From contig CAUYLG010017892.1 of assembly GCA_963573385.1 (NCBI GenBank), forward strand, positions 62,001 to 126,000: DNA of 64,000 nucleotides, given 5' to 3'. The stretch is from Cacajao melanocephalus (Eukaryota > Chordata > Mammalia > Primates > Pitheciidae). The notes below the pieces were generated by a model. The model ran no database searches and had not been told where the DNA came from. It saw nothing but the letters and a program-made list of their open reading frames with translations. This document shows positions 48,622 to 59,711 of the stretch, piece after piece. The translations under genes and the position numbers were made by a program. Position 1 is the first letter of the stretch. Each line of letters starts with the position of its first letter.

Positions 48622-48685
48622 TTTTCTTTCTTTCTTTCTTCCTTTCTTTCTTTCTTCCTTTCTTTCTTTCTTTCTTTTTCTTTCT
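48501..48685. repeat. (CTTT)n polypyrimidine tract, about 185 bp
   Basis: Almost only C and T on the plus strand, mostly CTTT units with CCCT and TTTTT interruptions. It touches the T-side of an antisense Alu, so it most likely grew from that Alu's A-tail. It also yields the artefactual Lys/Arg/Glu-rich and Phe/Leu/Ser-rich frames here. Confidence 0.97.
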
Positions 48686-48970
48686 GATATGGAGTCTTGT
48701 TCTGTTACCCAGGCTGGAGTGCAGTAGTCTTGGCTCACTGCAACCTGCATCTCCTGGGTTCAAGCAAATCCCCTGCTTCAGCCTCCCCCGTAGCTGAGAT
48801 TACAGGCACCTGCCACCATGCCTGGTTTTTTTTTTGTTTTTTTTTTTTTTAAAGCAATGGAGTTTTTCCATGTTGGCCAGGCTGGTCTCGATCTCCTGAC
48901 CTCCAATGATTTGCCCACCTAGGCTTCCCAAGGAGCCGGGATTACAGGCATGATCCACTTTGCCTGGCCA
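48686..48970 (-). mobile_element. Alu in L1M
   Basis: Reversed dimer: 'ggagtcttgttctgttaccc', 'cactgcaacctgcatctcct', 'caggctggtctcgatctcct', 'gattacaggcatgatccact'. The mid-element linker has grown to a T-rich run at about 48826-48851. Confidence 0.95.
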
Positions 48971-49602
48971 GTTTTACTGCTTTATGTTTTTCTTTCTTTA
49001 TTCATCATTACTTTTGTCTTTGCTAATCCCTTTCTTGTGTATTCCTTACTGTATAAGGAGTATTAGCCTATCTCTTGAATTGGATAATATTGAATTAATT
49101 TATATTCCTTGTAATTCTATAAATGTTTGCTTTTAAGGCTATACATTTTTCATGGGGCATAGTTTTATCTGTAGCCCAGAGATATTAAAATATACAGTGT
49201 TTAGTATTATTGCATTTCAGCTATTTTACAAATTGAGACTTTCTTTCTGACTTAGGAGTATTTCTCCACACCCAGGAGTCAAGTATGCAGTTGGCTCTTC
49301 TGCTTGTCATGAACTATTGGTTTTAATGCATTGTAATCAAAGCATTTGAGACACAAACACATTTTAACATTTTGTCATGTACTAGGGTATACATATGTGT
49401 GTGTGTTTGTGGCTATATTTGTGTCAAGTTTTGTGAATGGTCTACGATACTTGAAATAAACATTTTATCTGTTTTAGGGTTCAGGTTTTGATGTATCTGT
49501 TAGGTGTAACTTTTATTTAGATCTTCCACATTTTTATTGACAGAAAAGAGATACAAATACAAATCTCCATCTTCTAGTGTATTTCCAGTTCCCTTTTTAT
49601 TG

Positions 49603-49717
49603 CCTATATTTTTGCCAAATAAATAAATAAGTACATTTAAAATTATTTTAATAAATTATTTTAATTTTAAATATATTTAAAATTATTTTAAATGTATTTA
49701 TTCGGCAAAAATATAGG
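49603..49717. repeat. imperfect inverted repeat (39-47 bp arms)
   Basis: 49603-49649 reads 'cctatatttttgccaaataa' and onward. The reverse complement of 49679-49717 reads 'cctatatttttgccgaataa' and onward, with an 8-bp insertion in the left arm and few other differences. The spacer is about 30 bp of AT-rich DNA. Confidence 0.9.
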
Positions 49718-50340
49718 AGATAAAAATTACATAATGTTAAATGTATTGTTGCATAAACACTAACAGTGTTATAACTGTTGGGAACTGTAACCTTCACTTA
49801 ACAAAGAAAATATTCATTCTTATTTATGATTTATATATTATATAACTTGAGGTCTGCATTGAATGCTATTTGACAGTAACATAACAATCTGCTTCATCTT
49901 TACTTGAATTCTCCTGATGTTTCCCTAGTTTTTATACTTTCAAATGTTTATAATTACTTGCTTTAGTAGTATTTAATAAATGGGGAAAATAATACAATTT
50001 TGCTTAGTGATATAATCTGGAGTTGGATTTTTTATTTTCTATTTTTTGTATTTTGTAATAGATGCATTTAGCCTGTTAATACTTATTACTCTGGTGGAAT
50101 ATAAATGGTTTTAATTCTGTCATTATTTTATATTGTACTTTCTGCTTTTAAAGATTTAAATAATTTTCTCACCTTCGACATTGTCAAGGAATATAAAATG
50201 TTCTCTGTTATGTAACAATCATGTCTATAATTTATTTTATTCTCATTCCTACAGTTAAATATTCAATATTCAGAACCAATTTTTTTTTCAATTAACACTT
50301 TATTAGTTGAAATCTGTTCTTCAATCGTTCTTGAGAAGAA

Positions 50341-50642
50341 CTAATGGTAACAATAACTCTGTTCTTGGATGTTTAAAGTAGTTTATCAAGAATAAAACAA
50401 GACTAAAATGGAACAAGAATAAAACTGAATGAAAGTTCTGGGACTACACATTATTTTCTTAAGTAATCTTTTCTTGTTTCTGCGTCATCTTCCAGCATTA
50501 AATATTGTAGATAATATAATCTGATGTAAGTTTTCCTATATAAGTGACTTGCTATTTTTCCCTAATATTTAAAGTAATTTTAATTTTAATTTTCAGCAAC
50601 TTAATTAGCTTATATTACAGGATAGACTCACTTTGTTCTCTA
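50341..50642. other. AT-rich sequence, nothing recognised
   Basis: May still be eroded L1M, but no block could be matched with confidence. Confidence 0.4.
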
Positions 50643-51168
50643 TAGTTGTGGTCTGTAACCTTTTTGGCACCAAGGACTGAGTTTGTGGAAGACAATTTCT
50701 CCATGGACCAGGAGACAGTGGAGGGAGTTGGTTTCAGGATGACTCAAGTTCATTAAATGCATTGTGGGCTTTATTTCTATTATTATTACATTGTAATCAG
50801 TATAGAATGAAATAATTATACAAATCACTATAATGTAGAATCAGTGGAAGACCTGAGCTTTTTTCTTGCAATTAAAGAGTTGCATATGGGGATGATGACA
50901 GACAGTGACAGATCATCAGGCATTAGAGTCTCATAAGGACCTAGATTCCTCACATGAGCAGTTCACTATAAGGTTTGTGCTCCTGTGAAACTCTAATGCC
51001 ACTGATCTGACAGGAGGCAGAGCTCAGACATTAATGGGAGGAATGGGGAAGCTGTAAATACAGTTAAATCTTCACTCACTCACCCCCCATTCAACTCTTG
51101 CTGTGCAGCCCAGGTCCTAATGGCTACAAACTAGTATCAGTCTACGGCATGGGGGCTGGGGAGCCCTG
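50643..51168 (-). mobile_element. MER1A-like hAT-Charlie non-autonomous DNA transposon
   Basis: Almost end to end: 'cctttttggcaccaaggact', 'cagtgacagatcatcaggca', 'atgagcagttcactataagg', 'ctgatctgacaggaggcaga', 'gctgtgcagcccaggtccta', terminal 'ggggagccctg'. The length of about 526 bp fits MER1A, a deletion derivative of Charlie3. No transposase, no clear 8-bp target duplication. Confidence 0.85.
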
Positions 51169-51389
51169 CTGTATAAAAACCATAGCATTGAGTCTTTTAA
51201 TATCAGAAATGTTAATTCCCTAACCTCTTTCTGCTTCAGAGACTACAGTCATGCAGGTCTTCAAAAACATTTTTATTTTCTCTATAATCTTGCACTACAC
51301 AAATATAGGTGCAACTGATCACATAGGGCTATTGAAATTTAATATTAAATTAATTAAAATTAAAAATGTGGTTTTTCTATTGAAATAGC

Positions 51390-51870
51390 CACTTTTCTTT
51401 TTCACTGCATATATTTAAGGTGCACAATGTGATATCTTGTTATACATATTAAAATGGTTACTATAGTCAAGAAAATGAACATATCCGTCATCTCATAGCT
51501 ACACTTTGTGTGTGAGGTTTGAGCACCTAAAATCTACTCCTTAGCAAATTTCCGGTATACAACACAATATTACAACTATTGCATAATTTGCAGGTTAAAC
51601 ATGGGATTGATAGACCTAGTCGCCCTAAGCATCTGCAGTTCTGTGCCTTTGACCCACGTCTTTCCATTTCCCCCTTCACTGACTATGGTAGCCACAGTTT
51701 CACTATCTGTTTTTGCATAATTTTTCCTTTTCAGCTTCCACATATAAATGAGATCATGAGGTAATGTTTTGTCCCATGACTGGCTATCTTTATTTAGTAT
51801 AATAAAGATTCATTTATGTTGTTACAAATGGCAGGGTTTTCATGATTGATAAAGCTGATTAATACTGATT
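51390..51870 (-). mobile_element. L1M 3'-end fragment (MA/MB-like)
   Basis: Antisense order: 'aaggtgcacaatgtgatatc', 'gaacatatccgtcatctcat', 'cctttgacccacgtctttcc', 'cttccacatataaatgagat', 'atttatgttgttacaaatgg'. Confidence 0.85.
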
Positions 51871-52679
51871 TTGTGATCAACAGCTCCACGTGGCTGGAGG
51901 GTACCGTGTCGGACCGTGTAGCCACGGAGCATTCCATCATCAAGGTGTGTTCTGTTGGCTATTACTGACAACTCTTTTAAAAGTTTTTTTTATATATATT
52001 CATACTTTATTTCTCTATCTCCACATCTATTATTATATTTTAAACAGAGTGAATTATATATTCAAAGATTTGAACACTTAAGTAAAGAATATTAACTTGA
52101 GAATGAGAATAAAAAATTCAAAGTGGTTGCTGAGAAAATAACTCTGTTTAGGGGCTCTTGAAGGAAAACGTACATCTGTGATAATGTCTTATTTTTATCT
52201 CTCAGATTCCTGTCTTTTGTAGAAAGACATGCCCAAGGTTATCTCAAAGACAATTATGAAGTGATTTATGTTTGTCCCAGGGTCCCCAGCTGTTCCTTTT
52301 TGTCTGTCTTTCTTCACGTTACACATGACTCATCACTTCCCCGTGGCTTCTCTCTGTCTCTCACACTTCCTCTCAGTATTAGCTTAAGATTTTATATCAG
52401 TCATCTACATCTTAGTGTGAGTGAGTGGGAACAATTTTTTTTCTAAATGTGTTCTACACATGGGAAATAAATGACTTTGCTTATTGAGAAATGAGGAAGA
52501 GAGGAATAGGGTAAATATCATTCATGAGGCCAAAGAACCTTCTCACTATGCAACATCAAATGTATTAAAACCTCAGTCACAGAACACAGTGGGGGATGGT
52601 AGTAATAACTTAAATTCTTAGCAATCACTCAAGAGTTGAAGAAGGAAAAAAAATCAGTCAAAGCAAGTTTTACTTGGCC
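51871..52679. other. unique sequence, nothing recognised
   Basis: Frames of about 60 codons only. No repeat family recognised. Confidence 0.5.
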
Positions 52680-52800
52680 TACATTTATTAGATATTCATT
52701 ATGGGCCAGGTACTGAATAGAGGTAAAAAGATGACTGGTTTGTCTCTGTGTTTAAAGAACTCACAGTTCTCTGGAAAACCAGCAACTGACATGGGAATCT
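52680..52800 (-). mobile_element. L2 3'-end fragment
   Basis: 'tacatttattagatattcat', 'tatgggccaggtactgaata', 'aaagaactcacagttctctg' follow the antisense L2 3' end. Confidence 0.65.
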
Positions 52801-53359
52801 GTTTCCTAAGGTTTTTCTTAAATTTTTTATCAAGTTCCAGAAAAACAGTGCTGAAGCATCCCTTCATGACCATGAAGCTTGAATTCTGGAAGTTTAGAAG
52901 GAATTCACAGCCTTTCACTTTTGCCATAGACATACTGCAAACCTTTCCCATCTTGTTCTAAGCCACCTGAAAGTCGCAAAATTGAGCATCTTTTTTCCAT
53001 TATATGATGTAGTTTATATATTAAAACAAGTTATTTCTATGAGGCTCTCATTTCTTGGAAAATTTAGAACTGAATTTCAAGGAGTTACCAAGATTTCTTG
53101 GAGATGGCATGCTGCCTTGTGTTCCTGGGAAATAATCAGAGTATTTAAATCAAGTTCAAAGAGAGATCATTATCTCAGTGCTGGTTTTTATAACTTGGCC
53201 TATTCTCCAGCTTGAAAGGGAGATGGCTGATATTCAGAATATGGAGGTGAATTATGTATTTCTCCTTGAGTGACTAAATGTTGTGTCCATTGTATTAATG
53301 ATAATGGCTGATATTTATAGGAAGCTAATAATAAATGTTTACGACTTATTTTATATCTA
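52801..53359. other. unique sequence, nothing recognised
   Basis: Overlapping 86-87 codon frames on opposite strands (52688-52961) without domains. A short MIR-like scrap may lie near 53290-53340. Confidence 0.45.
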
Positions 53360-53645
53360 CAGTTGGCTCTTGGTCTCCATGGGGGCTTGCTTTCTGGACA
53401 CCCCATGTAATACCAAAGTGTGTAGATGCTTAGGTCCTTCATATGAAATGGACCCGTGTTTGCATATAACCGACACACATTCTTCTGTATACTTTAAATC
53501 TAGATTGCTTATAATACCTAATATAATGTAAATATTATGCACAGTTATTATACTATATGATTTCTTGTTGTGTTTTTAAAATATTTTTGATCTATGGTTG
53601 GTTGAATCCATGGAACAAGAAACTGTGGATACAGAGGGTCGACTG
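53360..53645 (+). mobile_element. Tigger-related MITE (MER2-like), complete
   Basis: Starts 'cagttggctcttggtctcca' and ends 'tggatacagagggtcgactg', so the two ends are imperfect inverted repeats. TA dinucleotides flank both sides (53358-53359, 53646-53647), the target preference of Tc1/mariner-pogo elements. 286 bp, non-coding. Strand given relative to the copy at 26041. Confidence 0.88.
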
Positions 53646-53679
53646 TATGTTTCATCATTCTACAATGTAATTGTCTAAC

Positions 53680-54012
53680 TGCTATGGTCTGAACATTTGT
53701 GTCCACCAAAATTCCTATGTTTAAATCCTATCTTGCAAGATGATGACATTAGGCTTTGGGAATGTGATTAGGTCATGAGGGTGGAGCCCTCATGAATGAG
53801 ATTGGTGACCCAATAGAAGAGGTTCCAGATGGCTCTTTTACCCCTTCAGCCATGTAAGAATACAGACAAAAGGCAACCATGGGTGAATCAAGAAGAGAGT
53901 ACTCAATAGACATCCTTGTTCTTGGACTTCCAGAATTGTGAGGAATACTTATCTGTTGTTTGTAAGCCACCCAGCCTAACTACTTTGCTATAGCAGCTGG
54001 AATAGGCTGACA
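53680..54012 (+). mobile_element. MLT1-type MaLR solo LTR with perfect target duplication
   Basis: TG...CA ends: 'tgctatggtctgaacatttg' to 'gaataggctgaca', with 'gggaatgtgattaggtcatg', 'tggagccctcatgaatgaga', 'cttccagaattgtgagg'. The 5 bp 'ctaac' occur at both 53675-53679 and 54013-54017. Confidence 0.95.
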
Positions 54013-54017
54013 CTAAC

Positions 54018-54135
54018 CTTATTTAATAGACCAAGAAACTGATGCTCAGGAAATCAAATGACTTCTCTAAGATCATACAATTTTTATGTAAACAATCTCT
54101 CTGGATCACCACTCCATAGCCTTGTATTTATACTC
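54018..54135 (-). mobile_element. MIR fragment
   Basis: 'gaccaagaaactgatgctca', 'aaatgacttctctaagatca', 'tacaatttttatgtaaa' match the antisense MIR core. Confidence 0.7.
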
Positions 54136-55294
54136 TATAATCTTTGATGTTGCATTGGAGGCTTTCAGGTTTCAAACTTTTTCTGGGTGTTGTTTCTTCA
54201 AAAAGAGTAGACACCTGAAGAGTAAAATTGCCTCCCATTTTCCTTTCCAGTCCCTTGTCCATGGTCAAAGATGTGGTGAAAAGCAAATTAAAATGAAGTC
54301 CAGTCCCACCGTTGTTGTTCTCTGTGTGCACCTGCGTGCATGGCTTCCCTTCCCGGAGCATCGCCTGCATGTGTGAAGTGAGGGCATTGGCGGTGTGCTC
54401 AAATGTTCCCCGAGCTCTGAGCACCCTGTATGTCAGTAATGCTGTGTTACTCCATTCTACAAGGCCATGTTCTGTGAGATGGAATAGTCGGTATAAAAGG
54501 CCTGTCCTTGTGGGAAGACGTTCCGGGGCAATCAGAGGAGCTTTCAATGACCTGGATAGCTAGAATCTAAGAGGTCAAGAAGACAGTTGTTTGAGGGCAA
54601 GAGTTCATTTGGATACCCCTCCGTTCATACCATAAGCTCCCAAAAGTGACTCCCACTCTAAATTCTGTGATGTTCATATCATAATTTTTCATTTGCATTA
54701 TGTACCTTGCTAGTATTATCTGAGTGCTACTTTTTAAATGAATATAAACACACACCTTTGTTTCCCTAAGATCCGTGGTACCTATGTAAGTTCAACAACA
54801 TAAGCCTGATTTAACAGAAGCATCAGTGCCACCATTCCAAATGCTGATACAACCTAAGTTTTCTGATTTTATCGGCATGGTACTTACCTCAAAGAGATGT
54901 ATACAATTTACCACGACACAGGTAGGAAGTGGAATGTTAGCCATAGGCACCAGGTGTTTGGGGCATGAGCCCATCCCAAGTGTCTCAGAGAGTAGGATTA
55001 TCTGGAAGGTTGTCTTTAAGCTCCGTTTTTCACATCCACATTCAGCATATCTTTTTGTTTTCCCTGACCCATTGTCACTGCTTCATACCCTGCTGCATTC
55101 TGTTTGCTCTGCACTGAATACAACATACCTTATTCTGCTGCTGACTATGCTCCTTAGCCACGATGCTCAGTTGTGGCTCCAGAGCATCCCCCTACCAAGT
55201 CTGCACCAATGCTCTGGAGCCCCCCACTCCCTCTAGAGAGGAAGTTAATCCAAAAATAGGGTTTAAAACACTCAGCCTCTCTGACATCCCCACT
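54136..55294. other. unique sequence with a TATA-like site and a hairpin
   Basis: 54310-54560 is CpG-richer and has 'gtataaaagg' at 54491-54500, but no gene follows. A 139-codon minus frame (54128-54547) and a 136-codon plus frame (54826-55236) have no recognisable domain. A perfect 13-bp hairpin lies at 55175-55221. Confidence 0.4.
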
Positions 55295-55450
55295 TACCAG
55301 CGCTGCAGCAAAGAGCAAGATAATTATCTGTGCCTCAGTTTCTTCACCTGTGCTAATAATGTTTAACTCTTAGAATTAATATGCAGATCAAATGTACTGT
55401 ATGTGTTTGAAGCACTCAGAGTAACACTTGGCGCTTAGTGACTGCTGTGT
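55295..55450 (+). mobile_element. MIR 3' half
   Basis: 'ctgtgcctcagtttcttcac', 'agaattaatatgcagatcaa', 'gtaacacttggcgcttagtg' in sense MIR order. Confidence 0.75.
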
Positions 55451-55459
55451 ACACGCATA

Positions 55460-55960
55460 GTTCTGTCCTGTCTTTTCTATCAGAAGTCCAGAAGAAAATA
55501 CTGGACCTTGAGGGATACCAATATATACAGAAGAGCAGTGACAAAGGACCCAAAAGATGGCCCAAACAAAGAAGGAATCCTTGAAACAGGGAAGGGAATG
55601 AACATTTTTGGAAGAAGGAAGAAAATGTTTTTACAAAGCTAGCACACACTGCAAAAAGATCAACAAGGTAAAGACTGAAGATCGTTCACTTGTGAAGATG
55701 CAAAGAAGCCATCGATAGTCATAGTGAGAAGGGCTCAGACCACGTGTTGGGAGGAAAAGGCGCGCTGATTTTATTTGTGGAGAACCTGGAGTGTAGATTT
55801 ATCTTGTGTGCCTGAAGTTTGAATTGGAAAGGATGGAGAGGAGATGGTTGGTAGTGAAAAGGGAATAAATATTCAGGACAGGGAGGTAGATGATTATAGG
55901 CTGAAGAGAAGAAACATGTGGTGTAGCTGAGTTGGGAGAGAGAGTAGTATAAAGTATCAG
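55460..55960 (-). mobile_element. L2 ORF-region fragment
   Basis: Antisense L2: 'aggtaaagactgaagatcgt', 'gatgcaaagaagccatcgat', 'gagaagggctcagaccacgt', 'tggagaacctggagtgtaga'. Strongly diverged. Confidence 0.5.
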
Positions 55961-56074
55961 TCTAGTCTTTACTTTGCCTGCTACTGAAACTCGTCATGAC
56001 GAAAGCATCTGGTTTGGACTAAAAATCTGCACGTGGGAATTCTAAATCCACACGTTCCTAGCAGTCAGATCCAG

Positions 56075-56210
56075 CACCCATCAGTTCATTCATCCATATC
56101 CTTATTTAAAAGATATTTCTGAGTGCCTATTCTGTGACAGACATTGTTGTTTGTAGTAGAGATACACCAGTAAACAAAAAGCAAAACAAAGCAAACTCCC
56201 CTGGCTATCT
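56075..56210 (-). mobile_element. L2 3'-end fragment
   Basis: 'cattcatccatatccttatt', 'gagtgcctattctgtgacag', 'gagatacaccagtaaacaaa' follow antisense L2. Possibly the same element as 55460-55960. Confidence 0.7.
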
Positions 56211-57624
56211 CAGGGTTAGTGCTATCAAGCTAAGCAAAATTCCCAAACCAGCAGAATAATCAGACCCATTTCAGGCAGTTGAGTTTCAGTATGGGAAGTG
56301 CTTTGATTGAGGAAGCACCAGGTGCTTCATTAGACATTTTGTTATCAGGAAAAAAAAAAGAAGAAAAGAAAAGAAAATAGAGGTATTTACTTACCTATTT
56401 CCATCCCAGGGTGGTTATAAGGGTCATTAAAAAGGGATTTCTTTGTAAATGATTAAAGACTAAGTAAGAGTAGAAGATTCTGTTTTATGATAACAACAGT
56501 AGTCATGAGAAGAGGCTCATATTCAAATACCAGTTGCTTGTTATGTAAAGCAGCATAGTGGAAAGAGGACTGCATTAGGAATTGGAACTGGATTTTCAGA
56601 ATGAGCTCTGCCCATGGAGGCTTCACAGACTTGGTTTTACCGTGTATTTCTCATTGCCTTGGTATCTGGCATCAGGAAATTCTCCTGTGTTCGAGGGAGT
56701 CTCTTCTGCGTGGGTGGCAATGAGAGAGAGACACTTAGAGAAGAAGGTCACAGATTCTTCCCTTTCCACTGCCCTGAGATGGCCTGGTACAGTGTCACTG
56801 TTCCCTGTAGCGGTGGAGGTAGCAGTTGCCTTGAGGTCATGCTCCTGCTGCTACGCTCTAGTGGTGACCACTAGGGGCAGGAGGTGGGCATCTGCTTCCC
56901 GTAGTTATCTGGCTCAGGGCGTGGTTTGGGGTTTGATTCTTAATGCATAACCTTGAGACTGCTGGTTTGGGCCACCTGACAGTTCTGTGATCGACTGATG
57001 TCCTTTCAATCAACTCATTTTCTGCTTAAACCGGCCATAGTCAGTGTCTATTGCAGAACTTTTCTTTTTAAGAAAGAAAGCGAAATAAACCTTGACTGAA
57101 ACACTTACATAAATTCTCATCGTCTCTGAGCCACATCTTGTAAAGCGGGGATCATAAAAGTAACATCTTTGCTTGTCGTAGGGATCAAAAGATGCCCTTT
57201 GATGAATGAGACTTTAATATTCTAAGTTGCTATGCTATTGGAAGGGAGGTTTTGGGGTTTAGTTTTGTTGGCTTGTTTTCTGGGGATTCTGTTGTTGCTT
57301 GTGTGTTGTGAGAACCCTGTCTTTTCCTTTGTCCTGTCACTATTTCCAGAGAGGCTCTGAATCGCGGCTGATGCAGTGCATGGGATGACAACAAGGTCCC
57401 GTAAAATGAGGCCTCTGCTCAGCAGCTGCATCAAGTTGCTGAAGTTTCCCAAGAGAAATTCTACGTTTGGCTGCTCATCCAAATCTTGTCTCAATACCCT
57501 AAGCTGGGGAAGAAATTAGAAACCTTTGTTGGGGGAGTCTCTGGGGGGCTGGAGGACAGAGGCACAGAAGTGTGTGTGAGAAAGATAAGAGAAAGATGAC
57601 AGAAGCCACTGTCCCGTTTACTGA
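56211..57624. other. unique sequence, with one MIR-like scrap
   Basis: 56545-56615 ('gcagcatagtggaaagagga', 'agctctgcccatgg') resembles the MIR 5' end. The 122-codon plus frame at 56582-56950 has no domain. A 17-bp palindrome with a CTCF-like core lies at 56858-56880. Confidence 0.4.
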
Positions 57625-57695
57625 GCACTTACTATAATCCAGGCACTGAGGTGGGCATTTCCTACACATGATTTTATTTAATCCTCCAATGGACT
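57625..57695 (-). mobile_element. MIR, left part (interrupted)
   Basis: 'gtttactgagcacttactat', 'aatccaggcactgaggtggg', 'gattttatttaatcctccaa' are the antisense MIR 3' portion. It continues at 57825 after an L2 end. Confidence 0.75.
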
Positions 57696-57820
57696 GGAAG
57701 ATCCCAGGAGAAGGACCTTGACATTTTTCCGTTGTTTCAATTTTAGCAACTAGCCCAAGGTTTGTCAAAGAATCAGAGCTCAAGCACTTGAATGAGCAAA
57801 TAATCAACTGAATAAATAAA
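57696..57820 (+). mobile_element. L2 3' end nested in MIR
   Basis: 'tggactggaagatcccagga', 'gaaggaccttgacatttttc' and the end 'atcaactgaataaataaata' follow the sense L2 3' end. Confidence 0.65.
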
Positions 57821-57824
57821 TAAG

Positions 57825-57945
57825 CAGCATTTTGTGATTGGGATTCCAGTCTCCGCACTGCAGAGGATTGAAACACGAAGTAATTCTTCCAAAACCACAA
57901 GTTAAAAAGCACAGAGCTGGATTGGAACCAAGGCTGGCCTAACCA
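57825..57945 (-). mobile_element. MIR, right part (interrupted)
   Basis: 'tcttccaaaaccacaagtta' and 'gcacagagctggattggaac' resume the antisense MIR core and 5' part. Confidence 0.65.
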
Positions 57946-59711
57946 GAAAAGTGTGCATTTTTTTTTTGTACTACCCCTACAGTATCAATCCAAAGAGATA
58001 TAAGAGGAAAAGCTCAATGTGAAAGACAAACAGAAAATAAAGCCTCAACTTCAGACTCAAAATAAATGTGCAGATTGAAGGAAGTGACTGCAGACAGAGC
58101 TGTCCTCTGGACGTGAGGTGCTAAATGAAGGGTGAGGTGAGTGACACACCCGGGGCCTCCCTCGCTGACCACCCAGTGTTCTTCCATCCTGGCCCGGCAC
58201 CACCTGACTTGATTTCTGTGCTGCTCTCTGCCTTCTCAGGGGACATTTCATGCATTCATGCTTCTCTGTCAAAAAGTTTCTCGCAGCATTTATGGGGTGA
58301 GTTTACTTTTCTTCCTTCCTAATAATTCGTGCTTGATTCTTTCATCTCATCTGGGTAGAGGCAAAATGATTGAATAGATATTTATAGCACTTAATAATTT
58401 GTATAATTCAACTAGATGCCCTCTTGAACTACTTCAGTACTGTTTACTTTTGCTGGAACTTAGCCTATGCATTCCGGGAGAGTGTACTTCTGACCTTTGT
58501 CTCAGGCAGAGCCCTGTGGCTGCCATCATGGAGCAGAACAAATCCCAGACCCCAGAGAGCCCATAGAGTCAGGGTCTCTCAGATCTGGTGACTGTGAGGA
58601 CACGCCAAGGACTCTTCAGTGAGTATAACACAATTTGCAAAGGTGTGGCGTTGTGCAAATCCACTACTGTTCAGAAAAGATCAGGAATCCTTGTAGCCGA
58701 TGTATATGACAGGAGACGAATATTCATCGGTGAGATTGAGAACTAAGAAAATCCATGATTCTGGAGCAGTAGTTACGATCCTTAAATGTCAGTATGCTTT
58801 AGGTAAAATATGCCAGGGCCCTTAAATGGAAACAAATATGCTTTAGATAAAAGAAATTTTTTTCAAGAGCATAATGGAAGGAAAAGTAGAAAGAATGCTG
58901 CGGCGAAAGTCTGTATAAGCCACTCAGATGCTAGGCAAAGCAAATCAAGATCTAATTGGAAATTAGTACATACCACTGTTATGTTATTGTATGGTTATTA
59001 GGATTGTTATCAATTACTACTTTTCGTTGAATGTCTACACGGAAGTGACACCCTTTACTTCCATTCAAAGCCCATTGGCTGAATCTGGACACCAAAACCA
59101 CCTGCCTTCATGGGACTAGGGAGGATGTGGACAGCACGTGGCTCTGGGGTAACGGATAAAGAACCCCACACAGTGGGAATGTTCACTTCCATTCCAACAC
59201 ATGAGCACGTTGACTCGGAGAGGCCAGGAATACATTTTTAATAAAAGACATTTAGACAGTCATAAAAGATATTTATCATGTTGAGGTTTCATGTGAGATT
59301 GTTTCACAAAATAGCATTGGTTTTTAAAGTGATAGCTCTTGAAAGGTATTGTTATGCATAGGCAGAGCATTTGGCTACTATACAGTCCACTCCTGCTAAA
59401 CAGAGGGGCTGATGCCAATCAACACTAAAACTAGTGTCATTGATTTCTTATAGTTTACAATTCCAAGGAAAGCCCTTTAAGTATCATACTTATTTGTCTA
59501 GTTTACATAAATACCTTTAGCCATGATAATTTCAGATGAATCTGTCATGGATAAAAATGATAAAAATCATATACTAGACATACGCACTGGTCATACTGAC
59601 AAAAATAAATATCAGTTCAAAAATGTGTGGAATACAAGAACTATGAAATTTTTAGTACTAAAAACTTTAGTTCATAGGAAAGATAACTTGCTTCATTATT
59701 TTCATAAGGTG
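57946..59711. other. unique sequence, no gene recognised
   Basis: T9 run at 57959-57967. 58057-58322 is GC-richer with overlapping frames on both strands (71 and 65 codons). No domain and no repeat family recognised. Confidence 0.45.

Larger units (their letters stand above)
46651..50340 (-). mobile_element. long antisense L1M (L1ME-like), split by later insertions
   Basis: From 3' UTR to ORF2 reverse-transcriptase region, read backwards: 'taggtttacatggttcaaaa', 'atgatcttttgctattaaga', 'gaggttatgccaagctgcct', 'tagttttaatatgatttcct', 'gaattgaagcatctctttgt', then after the insertions 'aaggctatacatttttcatg', 'caagttttgtgaatggtcta', 'gatgcatttagcctgttaat'. About 2.8 kb without the inserts. Frames are fully decayed. 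It hosts the LTR, the CTTT tract with its Alu, and the inverted repeat at 49603-49717. Confidence 0.8.

Noticed and set aside
48463..48763. Lys/Glu/Arg-rich and Phe/Leu/Ser-rich frames of 81-104 codons on both strands
   Set aside because: They are translations of the CTTT microsatellite and the adjoining Alu.
54128..54547. 139-codon minus frame considered as a gene
   Set aside because: No domain. Its start lies in a CpG-richer patch and its end runs toward a MIR relic. No splice or poly(A) support.
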